NCBI GenBank assembly: GCA_965603295.1
Contig: CBFDCL010000001.1
Coordinates: forward strand, 1-64,000
DNA length: 64,000 nucleotides
Source: JAFGWO01 sp965603295
Lineage (GTDB): Bacteria > BMS3Abin14
Direction of reading: 5' to 3'
The position numbers and the translations under genes were made by a program. The notes beneath the pieces were generated by a model, which had not been told where the DNA came from, ran no database searches, and saw only the letters and a program-made list of their open reading frames with translations. Below, in pieces: positions 1-8,296 of the stretch (its first letter is position 1; each line of letters begins with the position of its first letter).

Positions 1-449
1 ACCGCATCGATGACAGCCAGTGCGGCGAATTCACCGCCCGTGAGAACGAAGTCACCGATACTCAACTCCCGGACGGGCAGAATGTCGCGAACCCTTTCAT
101 CGATCCCTTCATACCTTCCGCAGATCAGAACCAATTGGGGGTGGGAAGCGAGTTCACAGGCTCTTCCGTGATGGAAACGCTCCCCTTGGGGTGAGAGAAG
201 AATCAAAGGCGTTTCCTCGGGAAGGGAAAGAGAGCCCACCGCCTTGACAATGGGTTCGGCTTTCATGACCATGCCGGGCCCTCCGCCGTAAGGATAGTCA
301 TCCACAACCCGGTGCCTGTCTGGTGCGTGGTCGCGGATATCCACCGTGTTGAGCCGGACAACCCCCCGTTCGATGGCTTTTCCGAGGATGCTGGCCGAAG
401 TCCCTCCGGTGATGATCTCCGGGAAGATGGTCAGGACATGGAAGATCAT
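1..449 (-). CDS. trmD: tRNA (guanine-37-N1)-methyltransferase, 5' part only
   Basis: Methylates G37 of tRNAs reading codons that start with C, preventing +1 frameshifting. The frame opens at an ATG at 449 (MIFHVLTIFPEII) and stays open to base 1, so about 149 of the usual 230-250 residues are present and the C-terminus is outside the window. The SPOUT-fold landmarks DYPYGGGPGMV, LILLSPQGERF, CGRYEGIDERV and SIGDFVLTGGE are all visible. It is the last visible gene of the rpsP-rimM-trmD order. In most bacteria these genes are tightly packed, but here about 247 bp of mostly repeat DNA separates it from rimM. Identification is secure. Confidence 0.96.
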   Translation of the reverse strand, partial: MIFHVLTIFPEIITGGTSASILGKAIERGVVRLNTVDIRDHAPDRHRVVDDYPYGGGPGMVMKAEPIVKAVGSLSLPEETPLILLSPQGERFHHGRACELASHPQLVLICGRYEGIDERVRDILPVRELSIGDFVLTGGEFAALAVIDA

Positions 450-494
450 GGGAACTCCGTGGACGACGGTTGAAGAGATAGATTCCAAATTTCA

Positions 495-524
495 CCCTTC
501 GACGCGCTTACGCTTGCTCAGGGC
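495..524. repeat. Degenerate copy of a CCTTCGAC...GCTCAGGG dispersed repeat
   Basis: Reads cccttcgac, then a central insertion, then gctcaggg. The ends match a short palindromic repeat seen elsewhere in the window (24049-24071, 37974-37993, 47181-47202, partly 32131-32145). It lies just upstream of the trmD start, directly beside a heptamer array. Confidence 0.5.
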
Positions 525-530
525 AGAGAA

Positions 531-690
531 AAAATCCAAGATCCAAGAACCAAAATCCAAGATCCGGGGAAACCACGTTGAACGTTTAATGTTTAACGTA
601 GCCCAATCCCGCAACTCTCAAACTCTCAAACATCAAACCTCAAACTTCAAACTTTCAAACTTTCAAATTCTCAAACTTTCAAACCGTTCC
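531..690. repeat. Heptamer array between rimM and trmD
   Basis: Three blocks follow one another: AGATCCA-type units (534-565), a GGGGAAACCACG junction followed by CGTTTAA-type units (567-600), and CTCAAACTTCAAA-type units of 7-9 bp (612-684). It interrupts what is usually a compact ribosomal operon. The block order matches 1838-1915. Confidence 0.85.
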
Positions 691-696
691 AGCATC

Positions 697-1206
697 CTAA
701 TCATCGATCAATCCTGGCAGGTCCACAAGGAGAATCGTGCCCGTGGCAAGGTCCACATCCTTAATTGTACCGCTTGCGAAGGGGACCATGAAAGGTTTCC
801 CGTCCTCTCGGTCCCCCGAAAGGACAGGGGGCCCCCCTGTTTCGAGGATCCTGTCAACTCTCCCGATCCTGATACCGTTGTGGTCCAGCAGGATCAGGCC
901 GACAAGATCGTGGAGAAAGTACTCCCCTTCCCGGAGGGGAAGCAGATCCCCCAGAGGCAGACAAACGGCTACCCCCCGAAGGGTTTCGGCTTTGTCCATA
1001 TCATCGATGCCGTCCAGTTTCAAAAGAGGGGCGCCCTTGTGCATCCTCACACCGAGGACGCGGACCGGGTCCCCGGAGAGCTGTCCAAGGAAGACGCGGT
1101 TAGCGCCAGTGAGTGTGGACAGGTGGTCCGTACAAAGTCGCAGCACGACTTCACCTCGGCGCCCGTGGGGACGGAGGATCTCGGCAATCATATAGAGGTC
1201 ATCCAT
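697..1206 (-). CDS. rimM: 16S rRNA processing / 30S maturation factor RimM
   Basis: RimM binds ribosomal protein S19 and assists maturation of the 30S head. The 169-residue product is the normal length. The N-terminal beta-barrel starts with AEILRPHGRRGEV, and the C-terminal PRC-barrel carries the FLHDLVGLILLDHNG and FMVPFASGTIKDVDLATG segments typical of the family. The ATG at 1206 has no obvious Shine-Dalgarno; an internal ATG at 1191 is a possible alternative. It lies 36 bp downstream of rpsP. The KH-domain gene (khpA) often found between rpsP and rimM is absent. Confidence 0.95.
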   Translation of the reverse strand: MDDLYMIAEILRPHGRRGEVVLRLCTDHLSTLTGANRVFLGQLSGDPVRVLGVRMHKGAPLLKLDGIDDMDKAETLRGVAVCLPLGDLLPLREGEYFLHDLVGLILLDHNGIRIGRVDRILETGGPPVLSGDREDGKPFMVPFASGTIKDVDLATGTILLVDLPGLIDD

Positions 1207-1242
1207 GGAAGAAAAAGCCGCATCGATGGCGGCCAGGGAGAA

Positions 1243-1521
1243 TCAGCTGTTCGGTGTGCTGGGCTTCTCGTCGAACTTCTTCATAACGCCGATCCTGGAG
1301 AAAAGGCTGCGGACCGTGTCGGAAGGGATCGCGCCCTGCCCAAGCCAGTACAGGGCCTTGTCTTCCTCAATGGCGATCTCGGCGGGGTCCTGCCTGGGGT
1401 CGTACGTCCCGATGTTCTCGATGAAGCGGCCATCCCGGGGTGAACGGATATCGGCCACAACCACCCTGTAAAAAGGTTGCTTCTTCTTTCCCATTCTTCT
1501 CAATCTGATGCGGACTGCCAA
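1243..1521 (-). CDS. rpsP: 30S ribosomal protein bS16
   Basis: Small-subunit ribosomal protein needed for 30S assembly. The 92-residue sequence opens with the signature MAVRIRLRRMGKKKQPFYR and continues with VVADIRSPRDGRFIENIGTYDP, a clear family match of typical length. A GGAGGAGAAACG stretch on the coding strand just upstream provides a strong ribosome binding site. First gene of the rpsP-rimM-trmD group; the upstream region (1522-1974) is mostly repeat DNA, so its promoter must lie in or close to it. Confidence 0.98.
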   Translation of the reverse strand: MAVRIRLRRMGKKKQPFYRVVVADIRSPRDGRFIENIGTYDPRQDPAEIAIEEDKALYWLGQGAIPSDTVRSLFSRIGVMKKFDEKPSTPNS

Positions 1522-1642
1522 CGTTTCTCCTCCTGAAAAACAGGGCGCGGGACGCGGGGCGCCGGGCGCAGTTATATTTATTAATGGAAGCGTTATTTAG
1601 TACCGTTTCTTAAAGGGTTAGTCAAATGGTTTAATAAATGCG

Positions 1643-1971
1643 ATTTCAAATTTCATCCGCCTTCGCTAACGCCTCCCGACCAGCTACGGCGGAGGGGGAT
1701 TCCAAATTTCAAATTAAATCTCAGATCTCAGATCTCAAAATTTATCCAGGATTCAGGACCTATCCGCCTTCGTTAACGCCTCTTGACCAGCTTCCGACTT
1801 CATTTTCCAGGCAACGACGGACAAAACGGCGGACAGGAAATCCAAGATCCAGGGGAACCACGGTGAACGTTTAACGTAGCCCAACCCCACAACTTCAAAC
1901 TTCAAATCTCAAACCGCAAACAGTAATCCTGAGTTCTTAATCCTCAATCTTCAATTCTCAATTCTCAACTG
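1643..1971. repeat. Composite repeat region between ffh and rpsP
   Basis: Fills most of a 453-bp gene-free gap. From left: TTTCAAATTTCA units; a TCCGCC...GGCGGA inverted-repeat element (1656-1693); ATCTCAG units (1718-1737); a second partial TCCGCCTTCG element (1763-1796); ATCCAAGATCC, junction GGGGAACCACG and CGTTTAACG units (1838-1878); CTTCAAA units (1890-1915); and TCAATTC units (1938-1968) ending 6 bp from the ffh stop codon. No gene was seen here. Confidence 0.8.
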
Positions 1972-1974
1972 TTT

Positions 1975-3303
1975 TTAGAACGGCATCCCCGGTATCCCCC
2001 TCGGGCCTTTCCCCTTTCCCATCATCTTCATCATCTTCCTTGCCTGCTCGAACTGCTTTAAAAGCCGGTTGACGTCGGTCACCGTAGTCCCCGACCCGGC
2101 TGAGATGCGTTTCCTCCGGCTGCCGTTGAGAATTTTCGGGTTCTGGCGCTCAGCCGGGGTCATGCTGTCGATAATAGCGGTGATACGCACCAGCTGCCCA
2201 TCGTCCACATCTCCCGGGATGGCGTTCTTCATCTTCCCGGGAAGGGGGAGCATGGAAAGGATGTCCGAAAGGGAACCCATTTCCCGGACCTTTGAGAGCT
2301 GGTCCCTGAAGTCCTCGAGATCGAAATCGCCTTTTCGATGCTTCCGGGCCAGTTCCCGGGCCTCTTTTTCCTCGAAGGTCTTCTCAGCCTTGTCGATCAG
2401 TGTCAGAACGTCGCCCATCCCGAGGATTCTCGAAGCGACACGCTCCGGGTGGAACGGCTCAAGGCCCTCAAGACCCTCCCCCACACCGGCGAACTTGACT
2501 GGAACACCCGTCACGCTGCGCATCGACAGGGCGGCTCCTCCCCGTGCGTCTCCATCGAGCTTCGTCAGGATAATGCCGGTAAGGGCCAGACGTCCATGGA
2601 ACGATTCCGCCACGTTCACCGCGTCCTGTCCGGTCATGGCGTCCGTGACGAGGAGGGTTTCGTGGGGCCCGACAGCGGCCGATAGGGTTGAGATTTCTCT
2701 CATCAGATCCTCGTCCACGTGAAGGCGCCCTGCCGTGTCGATGATTACGGTGTCACACCCGGCCCGGCCCGCTTCCAAGGAAGCGTTTTTATAGACCTCC
2801 AGGGAAGAGGACGCACCTTCGATGGAGAAGACGGGGACATCGATCTTCTTCCCGAGGATAACCAACTGCTCCACCGCTGCGGGACGGCTGAGATCCGCGG
2901 GAACGAGACAGACCCGGCTGCCCTGTTCCTTAAGGCTGAGGGCAAGTTTTGCGCAGGTCGTGGTTTTCCCCGAACCCTGCAGGCCCACCACGAGGATCCT
3001 GGTGGGCGGGATGGAGGCCCGCGCCAGGGATGAGCGGGTGCCCCCCAGGACACCTGTCAGCTCAGCATGGACGATCTTGATTACCTGCTGAGCCGGGGTC
3101 AGGCTTTCGAGAACCTCCGATCCGAGAGCACGTTCCCGGATGCTGGAAATGAAGTTTTTGACGACCTTGAAGTTGACATCGGCCTCCAATAACGCTAGTT
3201 TTATTTCCCGGAGGGTCGCGTCAATATCGGCTTCGGAGAGCTTCCCCCGAGCTTTGAGTTTTTTAAAAACGCTTTCCAGTTTTTCCGCAAGGTTCTGGAA
3301 CAT
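1975..3303 (-). CDS. ffh: Signal recognition particle protein Ffh (GTPase)
   Basis: Binds signal peptides and 4.5S RNA and delivers ribosomes to FtsY at the membrane. From the ATG at 3303 (MFQNLAEKLESVFKKL), which has an AGAGGAT Shine-Dalgarno, the protein is 442 residues, normal for the family. An in-frame ATG at 3330 lacks a ribosome binding site and was not chosen. Landmarks are the N-domain, the P-loop GLQGSGKTTTCAKLA, the DTAGRLHVDEDLM motif, TKLDGDARGG, and a methionine-rich M domain ending GPRGIPGMPF. It is divergent from rnfA. Confidence 0.97.
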   Translation of the reverse strand: MFQNLAEKLESVFKKLKARGKLSEADIDATLREIKLALLEADVNFKVVKNFISSIRERALGSEVLESLTPAQQVIKIVHAELTGVLGGTRSSLARASIPPTRILVVGLQGSGKTTTCAKLALSLKEQGSRVCLVPADLSRPAAVEQLVILGKKIDVPVFSIEGASSSLEVYKNASLEAGRAGCDTVIIDTAGRLHVDEDLMREISTLSAAVGPHETLLVTDAMTGQDAVNVAESFHGRLALTGIILTKLDGDARGGAALSMRSVTGVPVKFAGVGEGLEGLEPFHPERVASRILGMGDVLTLIDKAEKTFEEKEARELARKHRKGDFDLEDFRDQLSKVREMGSLSDILSMLPLPGKMKNAIPGDVDDGQLVRITAIIDSMTPAERQNPKILNGSRRKRISAGSGTTVTDVNRLLKQFEQARKMMKMMGKGKGPRGIPGMPF

Positions 3304-3545
3304 TTTGTATCCTCTTTGCGGCACCGCCATTCAAAGGGTGCGCGATGTTTCCATTGACTGCCTGAAAAAACGGATCGGAGTCCGTCAAGAGAGGTTTCGA
3401 GGTTGTTAAAGTCGGGAAATTATGAAATGGTTAAGCGTTTGTCAAGGCTTACCGGCAGCTTGATCCCGTCCGGATGGGGCAGCCGGAAAGCCGAAGTGGT
3501 TGAAAACCGGATTTTTTCGAAACGAGATAGGAGTGAGGTAGGCCG

Positions 3546-4124
3546 ATGAAAACCCTTTTCCTGATTATCATCAGTACGGTATTCGTCAACAACTTCGTGC
3601 TGGCCCGGTTTCTGGGGCTTTGCCCGTTCATGGGGGTTTCCAAAAAGATCGAGACTGCCACGGGTATGGGCATGGCAGTTGTTTTTGTCATGACCGTGGC
3701 CGCGGCGGTGACGTGGAACATCCAGAGGTTTATTCTCACGCCGTTTGACCTGCAGTATCTCCAGACCATAATGTTTATCCTGGTGATCGCATCCCTGGTG
3801 CAGCTGGTGGAGATATTTATCCGGAAGGCCAGCCCCGCTCTATACCAGGCCCTGGGGATTTTTCTGCCCCTGATTACGACCAACTGCGCCGTGCTTGGCA
3901 TGGCGATCCTGACAATCCAGAAGGAACTCAACTTCATCTCCGCCATTACCTTTGCCCTTGGTTCCGCCCTCGGGTTCACGCTGGCCCTCGTTCTCATGGC
4001 CGGGATCCGGGAACGGCTGGAGATGGCTGATGTTCCCAAACCGTTTGCAGGCACGGCCGCGGCTTACGTGACGGCCGGCCTCCTTTCCCTTGCATTCATG
4101 GGGTTCTCTGGAATGGTGAAATAA
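3546..4124 (+). CDS. rnfA: Ion-translocating ferredoxin:NAD oxidoreductase subunit RnfA
   Basis: Integral membrane subunit of the Rnf complex, which couples ferredoxin oxidation and NAD reduction to ion export. The 192-residue protein has about six hydrophobic helices. Characteristic family segments are FVNNFVLARFLGLCPFMGVS near the N-terminus and PLITTNCAVLG in the middle; each holds a cysteine that in studied Rnf complexes helps bind a membrane Fe-S centre. A GAGGTAG ribosome binding site precedes the ATG. It is followed 4 bp later by rnfB. No rnfC, rnfD, rnfG or rnfE is found on either side. The 242 bp upstream (shared with ffh) contain no feature I can name. Confidence 0.95.
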   Translation: MKTLFLIIISTVFVNNFVLARFLGLCPFMGVSKKIETATGMGMAVVFVMTVAAAVTWNIQRFILTPFDLQYLQTIMFILVIASLVQLVEIFIRKASPALYQALGIFLPLITTNCAVLGMAILTIQKELNFISAITFALGSALGFTLALVLMAGIRERLEMADVPKPFAGTAAAYVTAGLLSLAFMGFSGMVK

Positions 4125-4128
4125 CGTT

Positions 4129-5118
4129 ATGATCGCTGCTGTCGCAAGTCTCACAGGTCTCGGTATCGTCGCCGCCTACGGTCTCAGCCTGGCGTCGAGG
4201 AAATTCCACGTTGATGTCGATCCCCGGCTTGAGGTTATCGAGGGGATCCTTCCCGGAGTGAACTGCGGTGCCTGCGGATATCCCGGATGCTCGGGATTTG
4301 CCGGCGGGCTCCTTGCGGGGGATGCGGTACCCACCGCCTGCGCTCCTGCCGATGAAGCCACCGTTGGAAAACTGGCGGAGTTCCTCGGCCTGGAGGTTGG
4401 GGATATAGTCCGTATGGTCGCCGTGCGAAGATGCGGAGGCGGCCAGGGCAAAGCCGCTCTTCAGGCTATTTACGAAGGTGTGCACGATTGCCGGGCCGCT
4501 GTGCTAATTGGGGGAGGGAGCAAAACCTGCCTGTATTCCTGCGTCGGATACGGAACCTGCAAATCTGTTTGCCCCTTCGATGCCATCCAGATGAGTGAGG
4601 ACAGCCTTTCCATCATTGATCCGGAAAAGTGTACAGGGTGCAACAAGTGTGTCGTTGCCTGTCCCAGGGACATCTTGACCCTCGAGTCCGCCGAGCACCA
4701 GGTTCACGTGCGGTGCAGCTCCAATGATTCCGGGGCCCGGGTGAAGAAGGTCTGTCAGGTAGGATGCACCGGATGCGGGATCTGTGAGAAAGCCTGTCCG
4801 GTAAATGCGATTGTCCTCGAGGACAGCCTCGCTTCCATCGATCCGGATACCTGTGTGGAGTGCGGAATCTGCTCCTCAAACTGCCCCACCGGTTCCATCT
4901 CCGACGGCCTGCTGCCCCGTTCGCCCGTTTTCATCTCAGAGGCGTGCAACGGGTGTACGATCTGCGCCAAGGTCTGCCCCTACGATGCGATCTCGGGAGA
5001 AACAAAAGAACGGCACGTCGTGGATGAAAGCCGGTGTGTCGGTTGCGAACTCTGCGTCGAGAGGTGTCCGGTTCAGGCCATTAAATCCTGCGGAGGGACC
5101 GAGTTGGCTGTCGCTTAA
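4129..5118 (+). CDS. rnfB: Rnf electron transport complex subunit RnfB, polyferredoxin
   Basis: Electron-entry subunit of Rnf. The 329-residue protein has an N-terminal membrane anchor (residues 2-20), the Fe-S domain CGACGYPGC (C46, C49, C54 plus C71), and then six ferredoxin-type CxxCxxCxxxCP groups in three pairs: about 134-179, 209-252 and 273-313. This gives potentially seven clusters, like the long RnfB of clostridia and Thermotoga and unlike the short gammaproteobacterial form. The group beginning C134 is spaced C-x3-C-x5-C-x3-CP and is the least canonical. Coupled to rnfA by a 4-bp gap. Confidence 0.95.
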   Translation: MIAAVASLTGLGIVAAYGLSLASRKFHVDVDPRLEVIEGILPGVNCGACGYPGCSGFAGGLLAGDAVPTACAPADEATVGKLAEFLGLEVGDIVRMVAVRRCGGGQGKAALQAIYEGVHDCRAAVLIGGGSKTCLYSCVGYGTCKSVCPFDAIQMSEDSLSIIDPEKCTGCNKCVVACPRDILTLESAEHQVHVRCSSNDSGARVKKVCQVGCTGCGICEKACPVNAIVLEDSLASIDPDTCVECGICSSNCPTGSISDGLLPRSPVFISEACNGCTICAKVCPYDAISGETKERHVVDESRCVGCELCVERCPVQAIKSCGGTELAVA

Positions 5119-5136
5119 TAGATCGAGGCCCTGATT

Positions 5137-5955
5137 ATGGAAATCGTTTTCTTTTCGGCCTCCGCATTTTTCCTTTTTCTCGCCACCCTTCACTACCTGC
5201 TTTTCCTGGTTTACAGGAACCCTGTAGTGCCCCGGGTGGCGCGTTTTTCCCTTTTCCTGGCTTTCACGGTCCAGATCGCCTTTTTCGTGGCAAGGTTTAT
5301 GGGTGGGGGGATTCCCCTCGGCACTAGTCTGTACGAATCCCTCATCTTTTTCTCCTGGTGCATTATTGCTTCCTACCTCCTTGTCACTGTCCGGTATAAG
5401 ATCCCCGCTGTGGGGGCATTTGTCATCCCCGTCGCCTTTATCATTACTGTGGGTGCGGCTCTTTTGCCCAATAAGGGGATCGGCGAGATTCCCCCCGCTC
5501 TGAAAAGTTACTGGCTCTTCATTCATGTTCCCCTGAGTTTTCTGGGAGATGCCATGTTTGCCCTGGCTTTTGCTTCGGGGATCATGTACCTGCTCCAGGA
5601 GAGACAGCTCAAGGGAAAAAGGCCCGGGGCCTTTTACTACAGGCTCCCCAGCCTGGAGGCTCTGGATTCTTTGAACTACCGGTCCCTGACCATCGGGTTC
5701 CCCCTGCTGACCCTGGGTATCATCACCGGTTCCATCTGGGCGCAATACGCATGGGGGTCCTATTGGCAGTGGGATCCCAAGGAAACCTGGTCGCTGATCA
5801 CGTGGCTGATTTATGCCGCTGTCCTGCACGCGCGCATGACGGTGGGATGGCGGGGTCGTAAAGCCGCATGGTTTTCCATTATCGGATTTGCTGCGGTCCT
5901 GTTTACCTTTCTTGGAGTCAACCTCTTCCTGACCGGCCTGCACTCTTATAACTGA
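5137..5955 (+). CDS. ccsB: CcsA/CcsB-type cytochrome c biogenesis (heme-handling) membrane protein
   Basis: Member of the system II heme-handling family, which presents heme for attachment to apocytochromes; similar proteins next to hemA are called HemX. The 272 residues form about eight hydrophobic helices. The tryptophan-rich WWD-type motif WGSYWQWDPKETW lies at about residues 208-220, and histidines in FIHVPLSF, LHARM and the C-terminal LHSYN are candidate heme ligands. It sits 9 bp before hemA, so a link to heme supply is likely. I cannot say from sequence whether it acts in cytochrome maturation or in controlling HemA level. Confidence 0.88.
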   Translation: MEIVFFSASAFFLFLATLHYLLFLVYRNPVVPRVARFSLFLAFTVQIAFFVARFMGGGIPLGTSLYESLIFFSWCIIASYLLVTVRYKIPAVGAFVIPVAFIITVGAALLPNKGIGEIPPALKSYWLFIHVPLSFLGDAMFALAFASGIMYLLQERQLKGKRPGAFYYRLPSLEALDSLNYRSLTIGFPLLTLGIITGSIWAQYAWGSYWQWDPKETWSLITWLIYAAVLHARMTVGWRGRKAAWFSIIGFAAVLFTFLGVNLFLTGLHSYN

Positions 5956-5963
5956 AAGGTCTC

Positions 5964-7235
5964 ATGGAGATCCTTCTCGTCGGACTCAGTCATAAAACGG
6001 CCCCTGTTGGGATCAGGGAGAAGATTTCCTTTTCCGAACGGAATTTAGATGAGGGTATCCGTGGACTCGTCGCCTGCCCGAGTGTCCATGAGGGGCTTAT
6101 CGTTTCCACCTGCAACCGTGTTGAGATATATGCCGCCGCTACGAAAAAAAACGTCCAATCCGCCCGAGAGGAGATCGCGCGGTTTCTGGCTGATTTTCAT
6201 GATGTGGTCCTGGATCAACTTGAACCCCACCTCTACGTTCTTACCGGCGAGGAATGCGTGAAACATATCTTCCGCGTGTCGTCGAGTCTGGATTCCATGA
6301 TTGTCGGAGAACCGCAGATCCTCGGCCAAGTCAAGGAAGCGTTCGGTTGCGCGGCCAGTGCCCAGGCAACCGGGAATATCCTTAACCGTCTTCTCCATAA
6401 GGCTTTTTCGGTTGCGAAAAGGGTGCGAACGGAAACGAGAATCTCTACCTCGGCCGTGTCTATTTCCTTCGCGGCTGTGGAGTTGGCTCGGAAGATCTTC
6501 GGGGAGCTTGAGGGCCGGACGGTTCTGCTCATCGGCGCTGGAGAGATGGCGGAACTCGCTGCCCGACACCTCATGGTCGGTGGAGTGGCGCGGATAATCG
6601 TTGTAAACCGTACTTTCGAAAAGGGGGTTTCCCTTGCCTCCGAGTTCGAAGGGGAGGCGGCCCCGTTCGATGAGCTGGAACAGCAGATGGAAAGAGCGGA
6701 CATTGTCCTGAGTTCCACCGGTTCACCAAGCGTTATCATCGACAGGAAGATGGTACAGAGGATCATCAAGAAAAGACGCAACAAACCGATGTTCTTTATC
6801 GATATTGCGGTTCCGCGGGATATCGATTCCGGGGTCAACGGGATTGAAAACGTATACGCGTACGACATTGATGACCTCGAGGGTGTGGTCCAGGCCAACA
6901 TCAAGGCCCGGTCCAAGGAGGCAGCCAAGGCGGAAGAACTTGTCACCGGCGAGGTCCGCCAGTTCACGGAATGGATGCGTTCGAGGGAGGCCTTTCCCAC
7001 TATTGTTGCTCTGAGGGAGTGGGCCGAAGGGGTTCGGCGCAGTGAACTGGAAAAGACCTTGAAGAAGATGGAGGGTTTAAGTGAGCCCGACTCCAAGAGG
7101 ATCGAAGCCATGACGGAGGCGATCCTGAACAAGATCCTTCACCGTCCCATCTCCCGGATGAAAAAAGCTGCCCATAAGGGCTACGAAGAGGATGTCGGTG
7201 ATATGGTTAGGAAGATCTTTGACCTTGAGGAGTAA
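5964..7235 (+). CDS. hemA: Glutamyl-tRNA reductase
   Basis: First committed enzyme of C5-pathway tetrapyrrole synthesis: reduces glutamyl-tRNA to glutamate-1-semialdehyde with NADPH. The 423-residue protein has the usual three domains. The catalytic cysteine is C50 in STCNRVEIY, the SSLDSMIVGEPQILGQVK segment follows, the NADPH-binding GAGEMAELAARHL lies near residue 192, and a helical dimerisation domain completes it. hemL is not in the window. Head of hemA-hemC-hemD-hemB; the gap to hemC (116 bp) is mostly repeat DNA. Confidence 0.97.
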   Translation: MEILLVGLSHKTAPVGIREKISFSERNLDEGIRGLVACPSVHEGLIVSTCNRVEIYAAATKKNVQSAREEIARFLADFHDVVLDQLEPHLYVLTGEECVKHIFRVSSSLDSMIVGEPQILGQVKEAFGCAASAQATGNILNRLLHKAFSVAKRVRTETRISTSAVSISFAAVELARKIFGELEGRTVLLIGAGEMAELAARHLMVGGVARIIVVNRTFEKGVSLASEFEGEAAPFDELEQQMERADIVLSSTGSPSVIIDRKMVQRIIKKRRNKPMFFIDIAVPRDIDSGVNGIENVYAYDIDDLEGVVQANIKARSKEAAKAEELVTGEVRQFTEWMRSREAFPTIVALREWAEGVRRSELEKTLKKMEGLSEPDSKRIEAMTEAILNKILHRPISRMKKAAHKGYEEDVGDMVRKIFDLEE

Positions 7236-7248
7236 TGCCGACGACATC

Positions 7249-7334
7249 AATTTCAAAATTCAAATTTCATATTTCAAAAGGTGTACGCGAGTTTCATTTT
7301 TTATTTGAAATTTGAAATGTGAAATCTGAAATTA
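7249..7334. repeat. Convergent TTTCAAA / TTTGAAA array between hemA and hemC
   Basis: The left arm (7249-7279) is made of TTTCAAAATTCAAA-type units and the right arm (7301-7334) of the reverse complement, TTTGAAATTTGAAATGTG, with about 20 bp between. The two arms can pair as a long imperfect hairpin in the hem transcript. It ends just before the AGGAGGA ribosome binding site of hemC. Confidence 0.8.
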
Positions 7335-7351
7335 TAATCAGGAGGAATTCA

Positions 7352-8287
7352 GTGAGTAAAAAACTTCGCATCGGTACACGCGGGAGCCAATTGGCCCTCT
7401 GGCAGGCCAACTGGGTCAGGGAGCAGCTGGAAAACTGCTATCCGGACCTTGAAATCGAGATCGAAACCATCAAGACAACGGGGGACAAAATCCTGGACGT
7501 TCCCTTGGCCAAAATCGGCGGCAAAGGACTTTTCGTTAAGGAGATCGAGGCCGCTCTTCTGGAGAACACCATCGATATCGCGGTTCACAGCATGAAGGAC
7601 GTCCCCACTGAACTTCCCGTGGAACTGGGAATCGTGGTTGTGACGGAAAGGGAGGACCCGAGGGACGCTGTTATCGGAAACAAGGAAATCCCCATCCTGG
7701 ACCTTCCGGCCGGATCGAAAATCGGGACGAGCAGCTTGCGCCGCCAGGCTCAACTCCTGGTTTCCAGACCGGATTTTGTGTTAGAGCCCCTTCGAGGGAA
7801 CGTAAATACACGGCTGCGAAAACTCCGGGAAGGGATGTTCGATGCCATTATCCTTGCCATGGCAGGCGTCAAACGCCTTGGATGGGAAAACAAGGTCACC
7901 GAGGTTCTCGATACCCACGTCATGCTCCCGGCCATAGGACAAGGGGCGCTGGGTATCGAAGCCCGGCTGGATGATGAGGCTACCATTGCCCGGATCTTGT
8001 TTCTGGATCATGAGGCTACCCGTTTCTGTGTGACTGCGGAACGATCCTTCCTCCACAGGCTCGAGGGTGGCTGCCAGGTGCCCGTCGCGGCACACGGGAC
8101 GATGGAGGAAAACGGGATTGTACTGGAGGGGCTGGTCGCCAGGATCAATGGGGAGAAGGTAGTCAGGATGTCGGATCGCGCCTCGGCAGCCGACGCGGCA
8201 GTCCTGGGTACGAAACTCGCCGACAGGATCCTTGAGGCCGGCGGCAGGGAGATCCTCGAGGAGCTTTACTGCCGTGAGTTAACCTAA
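7352..8287 (+). CDS. hemC: Porphobilinogen deaminase (hydroxymethylbilane synthase)
   Basis: Condenses four porphobilinogens to hydroxymethylbilane. I start it at the GTG at 7352 (VSKKLRIGTRGSQLALWQ), 7 bp after AGGAGGA, giving 311 residues, the family norm. An upstream in-frame ATG at 7319 would add eleven residues translated from repeat DNA and is unlikely. Landmarks are RIGTRGSQLALWQ, TTGDKILDVPLAKIGGKGLFVKE, HSMKDVPTELP, SLRRQAQLL and LEGGCQVPVAAHG, whose cysteine (about C241) should carry the dipyrromethane cofactor. Second gene of the heme cluster. Confidence 0.97.
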   Translation: MSKKLRIGTRGSQLALWQANWVREQLENCYPDLEIEIETIKTTGDKILDVPLAKIGGKGLFVKEIEAALLENTIDIAVHSMKDVPTELPVELGIVVVTEREDPRDAVIGNKEIPILDLPAGSKIGTSSLRRQAQLLVSRPDFVLEPLRGNVNTRLRKLREGMFDAIILAMAGVKRLGWENKVTEVLDTHVMLPAIGQGALGIEARLDDEATIARILFLDHEATRFCVTAERSFLHRLEGGCQVPVAAHGTMEENGIVLEGLVARINGEKVVRMSDRASAADAAVLGTKLADRILEAGGREILEELYCRELT

Positions 8288-8296
8288 GGCCGGGAC

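Noticed and set aside
346..1443. Long plus-strand open frame across trmD, rimM and rpsP
   Set aside because: Antisense to three secure genes and reading through repeat DNA; no domain similarity.
3304..3545. Riboswitch, small RNA or clear divergent promoters between ffh and rnfA
   Set aside because: No convincing -10/-35 pair, conserved riboswitch core or 4.5S-like hairpin could be recognised.
4936..5943. Minus-strand open frame of 335 codons opposite ccsB
   Set aside because: Highly polar low-complexity translation, antisense to ccsB and the rnfB end.
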